Assembly (NCBI GenBank): GCA_029051965.1
Contig: JAIDJZ010000300.1
Span: 1 to 6,733 of the forward strand
Length of the DNA stretch: 6,733 nt
Direction of reading: 5' to 3'
DNA from: Paramuribaculum sp.
Lineage (GTDB): Bacteria; Bacteroidota; Bacteroidia; Bacteroidales; Muribaculaceae
Below, in pieces: positions 6,199 through 6,733 of this stretch. The translations under genes and the position numbers were made by a program. The notes under the pieces are model-generated. The model saw only the letters and a list, made by a program, of their open reading frames with translations. It had not been told where the DNA came from and ran no database searches. Position 1 is the first letter of the stretch. Each line of letters opens with the position of its first letter.

Positions 6199-6259
6199 AA
6201 AATTGAGATAACTAATTCCGTTATCTCAATTTTATGTTAAAAATTGAGATAACGGAATT
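6199..6259 (+). promoter_or_regulatory. Three-copy operator array upstream of fic
   Basis: The 14-mer AAAATTGAGATAAC occurs three times without mismatch: direct at 6199-6212, inverted at 6220-6233, direct at 6240-6253. Copies two and three extend to a perfect 20-bp inverted repeat (6214-6233 and 6240-6259, 6-base spacer). Centre-to-centre spacings are 21 and 20 bases, two helical turns, so all copies lie on one face of the DNA. The third copy covers the -33 box of the fic promoter. This is the geometry of a repressor operator, plausibly autoregulatory. A hairpin role in the RNA is less likely because the array lies upstream of the predicted start site. Confidence 0.75.
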
Positions 6260-6274
6260 TTTATTGTAATTTTG
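6244..6274 (+). promoter_or_regulatory. Predicted fic promoter
   Basis: TTG (6244-6246), 20 bases, TAATTTTG (6267-6274) matches the Bacteroidota consensus. The predicted start near 6280 leaves only about 10 bases before the ATG at 6291, so the leader is very short. Confidence 0.7.
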
Positions 6275-6290
6275 CGTAAAACTTGCAAAT

Positions 6291-6733
6291 ATGATAAATC
6301 TAGAAACGTTCAATGCCGGACATTATGAAGATGGATATGGCTATAAGTACTTTGTGCCAAACTATATCAATCAAGAATGGACATGGAATAATCCTACGAT
6401 CAATCATTTATTGGAAAAAGCAGCATTGAAATTAGGCGAACTTAATTCATTTTCCAAACTTGTTCCTAATATAGATTTATTCATACAGTTGCATGTAACG
6501 AAAGAAGCGGTTGTTTCAAGCCGAATTGAGGGCACTCAAACAAGAATGGATGAAGCATTACTTCCTGAAACTGAAATACAATTAGAAAGAAGAGATGACT
6601 GGAAAGAAGTTCAAAACTATATTAAAGCAATAAATGAAGCTATTAAAAGCTTAAAGACTCTACCTATTTCGAGCAGATTAATTCGTAATACTCATAGGGT
6701 ATTATTAGATAGCGTTCGAGGTGAGCACAAACT
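6291..6733 (+). CDS. Fic-family protein, N-terminal part (partial)
   Basis: The visible 147 residues match the N-terminal region of Fic/DOC-type nucleotidyl transferases (Fic_N domain), enzymes that usually attach AMP to a target protein. The key motif is SSRIEGT (76-82): S-x-x-x-E-G with Glu80 is the inhibitory-helix motif whose glutamate blocks productive ATP binding. Its place before the Fic core makes this a class II, self-inhibited Fic protein. Helical segments follow (DWKEVQNYIKAINEAI, 103-118; SRLIRNTHRVLLDSV, 128-142), and the end VRGEHK leads into the core. The catalytic HPFxxGNGR motif and any C-terminal winged-helix domain are beyond the right edge. GC content is about 30% (17 of 60 at 6421-6480), against 40 of 60 at 541-600 in metH, suggesting acquired DNA. 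It is probably controlled by the operator array just upstream. Confidence 0.9.
   Translation, partial: MINLETFNAGHYEDGYGYKYFVPNYINQEWTWNNPTINHLLEKAALKLGELNSFSKLVPNIDLFIQLHVTKEAVVSSRIEGTQTRMDEALLPETEIQLERRDDWKEVQNYIKAINEAIKSLKTLPISSRLIRNTHRVLLDSVRGEHK

Noticed and set aside
6214..6265. The 20-bp inverted repeat followed by T-rich sequence as an intrinsic terminator.
   Set aside because: The arms are AT-rich, the tRNA already has a strong terminator upstream, a third copy of the half-site is present, and the promoter box follows directly, all favouring an operator.

Overview
The window looks like a chromosomal segment of a Bacteroidota bacterium, most likely of the order Bacteroidales. The main reason is the promoter type: three good matches to the Bacteroidota primary-sigma consensus (TTTG or TTG, 19-21 bases, TAnnTTTG) sit exactly where promoters are expected, upstream of metF, the tRNA and the fic gene. 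Shine-Dalgarno sequences are absent or poor, and the protein sequences (MetH, MetF, small lipoproteins, a PEGA-like pair) fit that group. A family- or genus-level guess is not supported by the sequence alone.

Layout. Positions 1-2489 (minus strand) hold a methionine-synthesis operon, metF followed 6 bases later by the 5' part of metH, which runs off the left edge. Positions 2490-2799 hold the metF promoter, a 12-base tandem repeat just upstream of it, a possibly structured leader, and the terminator of the next operon. Positions 2800-5312 (minus strand) hold three tightly packed envelope-protein genes: a small lipoprotein, a PEGA-domain lipoprotein, and a paralogue of the latter that keeps an almost identical C-terminal module but has lost the lipobox cysteine. 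Positions 5313-5886 have no convincing gene. On the minus strand they carry two hairpins, the second a textbook intrinsic terminator, which may form an attenuated leader for the lipoprotein operon or end a small RNA. Positions 5887-6054 hold a complete tRNA-Leu(CAA) unit with promoter and terminator. Positions 6055-6733 (plus strand) are AT-rich and hold a three-copy, helically phased operator overlapping a promoter, then the 5' part of a Fic-family gene that runs off the right edge.

How the genes work together. MetF makes 5-methyl-tetrahydrofolate, and MetH uses it to methylate homocysteine to methionine, so the first operon is a complete metabolic step. The three envelope genes are probably co-transcribed (gaps of 3 and -4 bases) and the two paralogues may act as an anchored and a soluble version of the same periplasmic protein. 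Their function is not known. The switch from roughly 55-67% GC in metH samples to about 28-30% GC in the fic gene, immediately downstream of a tRNA-Leu gene, suggests that the right end is acquired DNA.

The least ordinary items are the fic operator array, the hairpin/terminator pair with a mutually exclusive alternative pairing upstream of the lipoprotein operon, and the anchored/unanchored paralogue pair.
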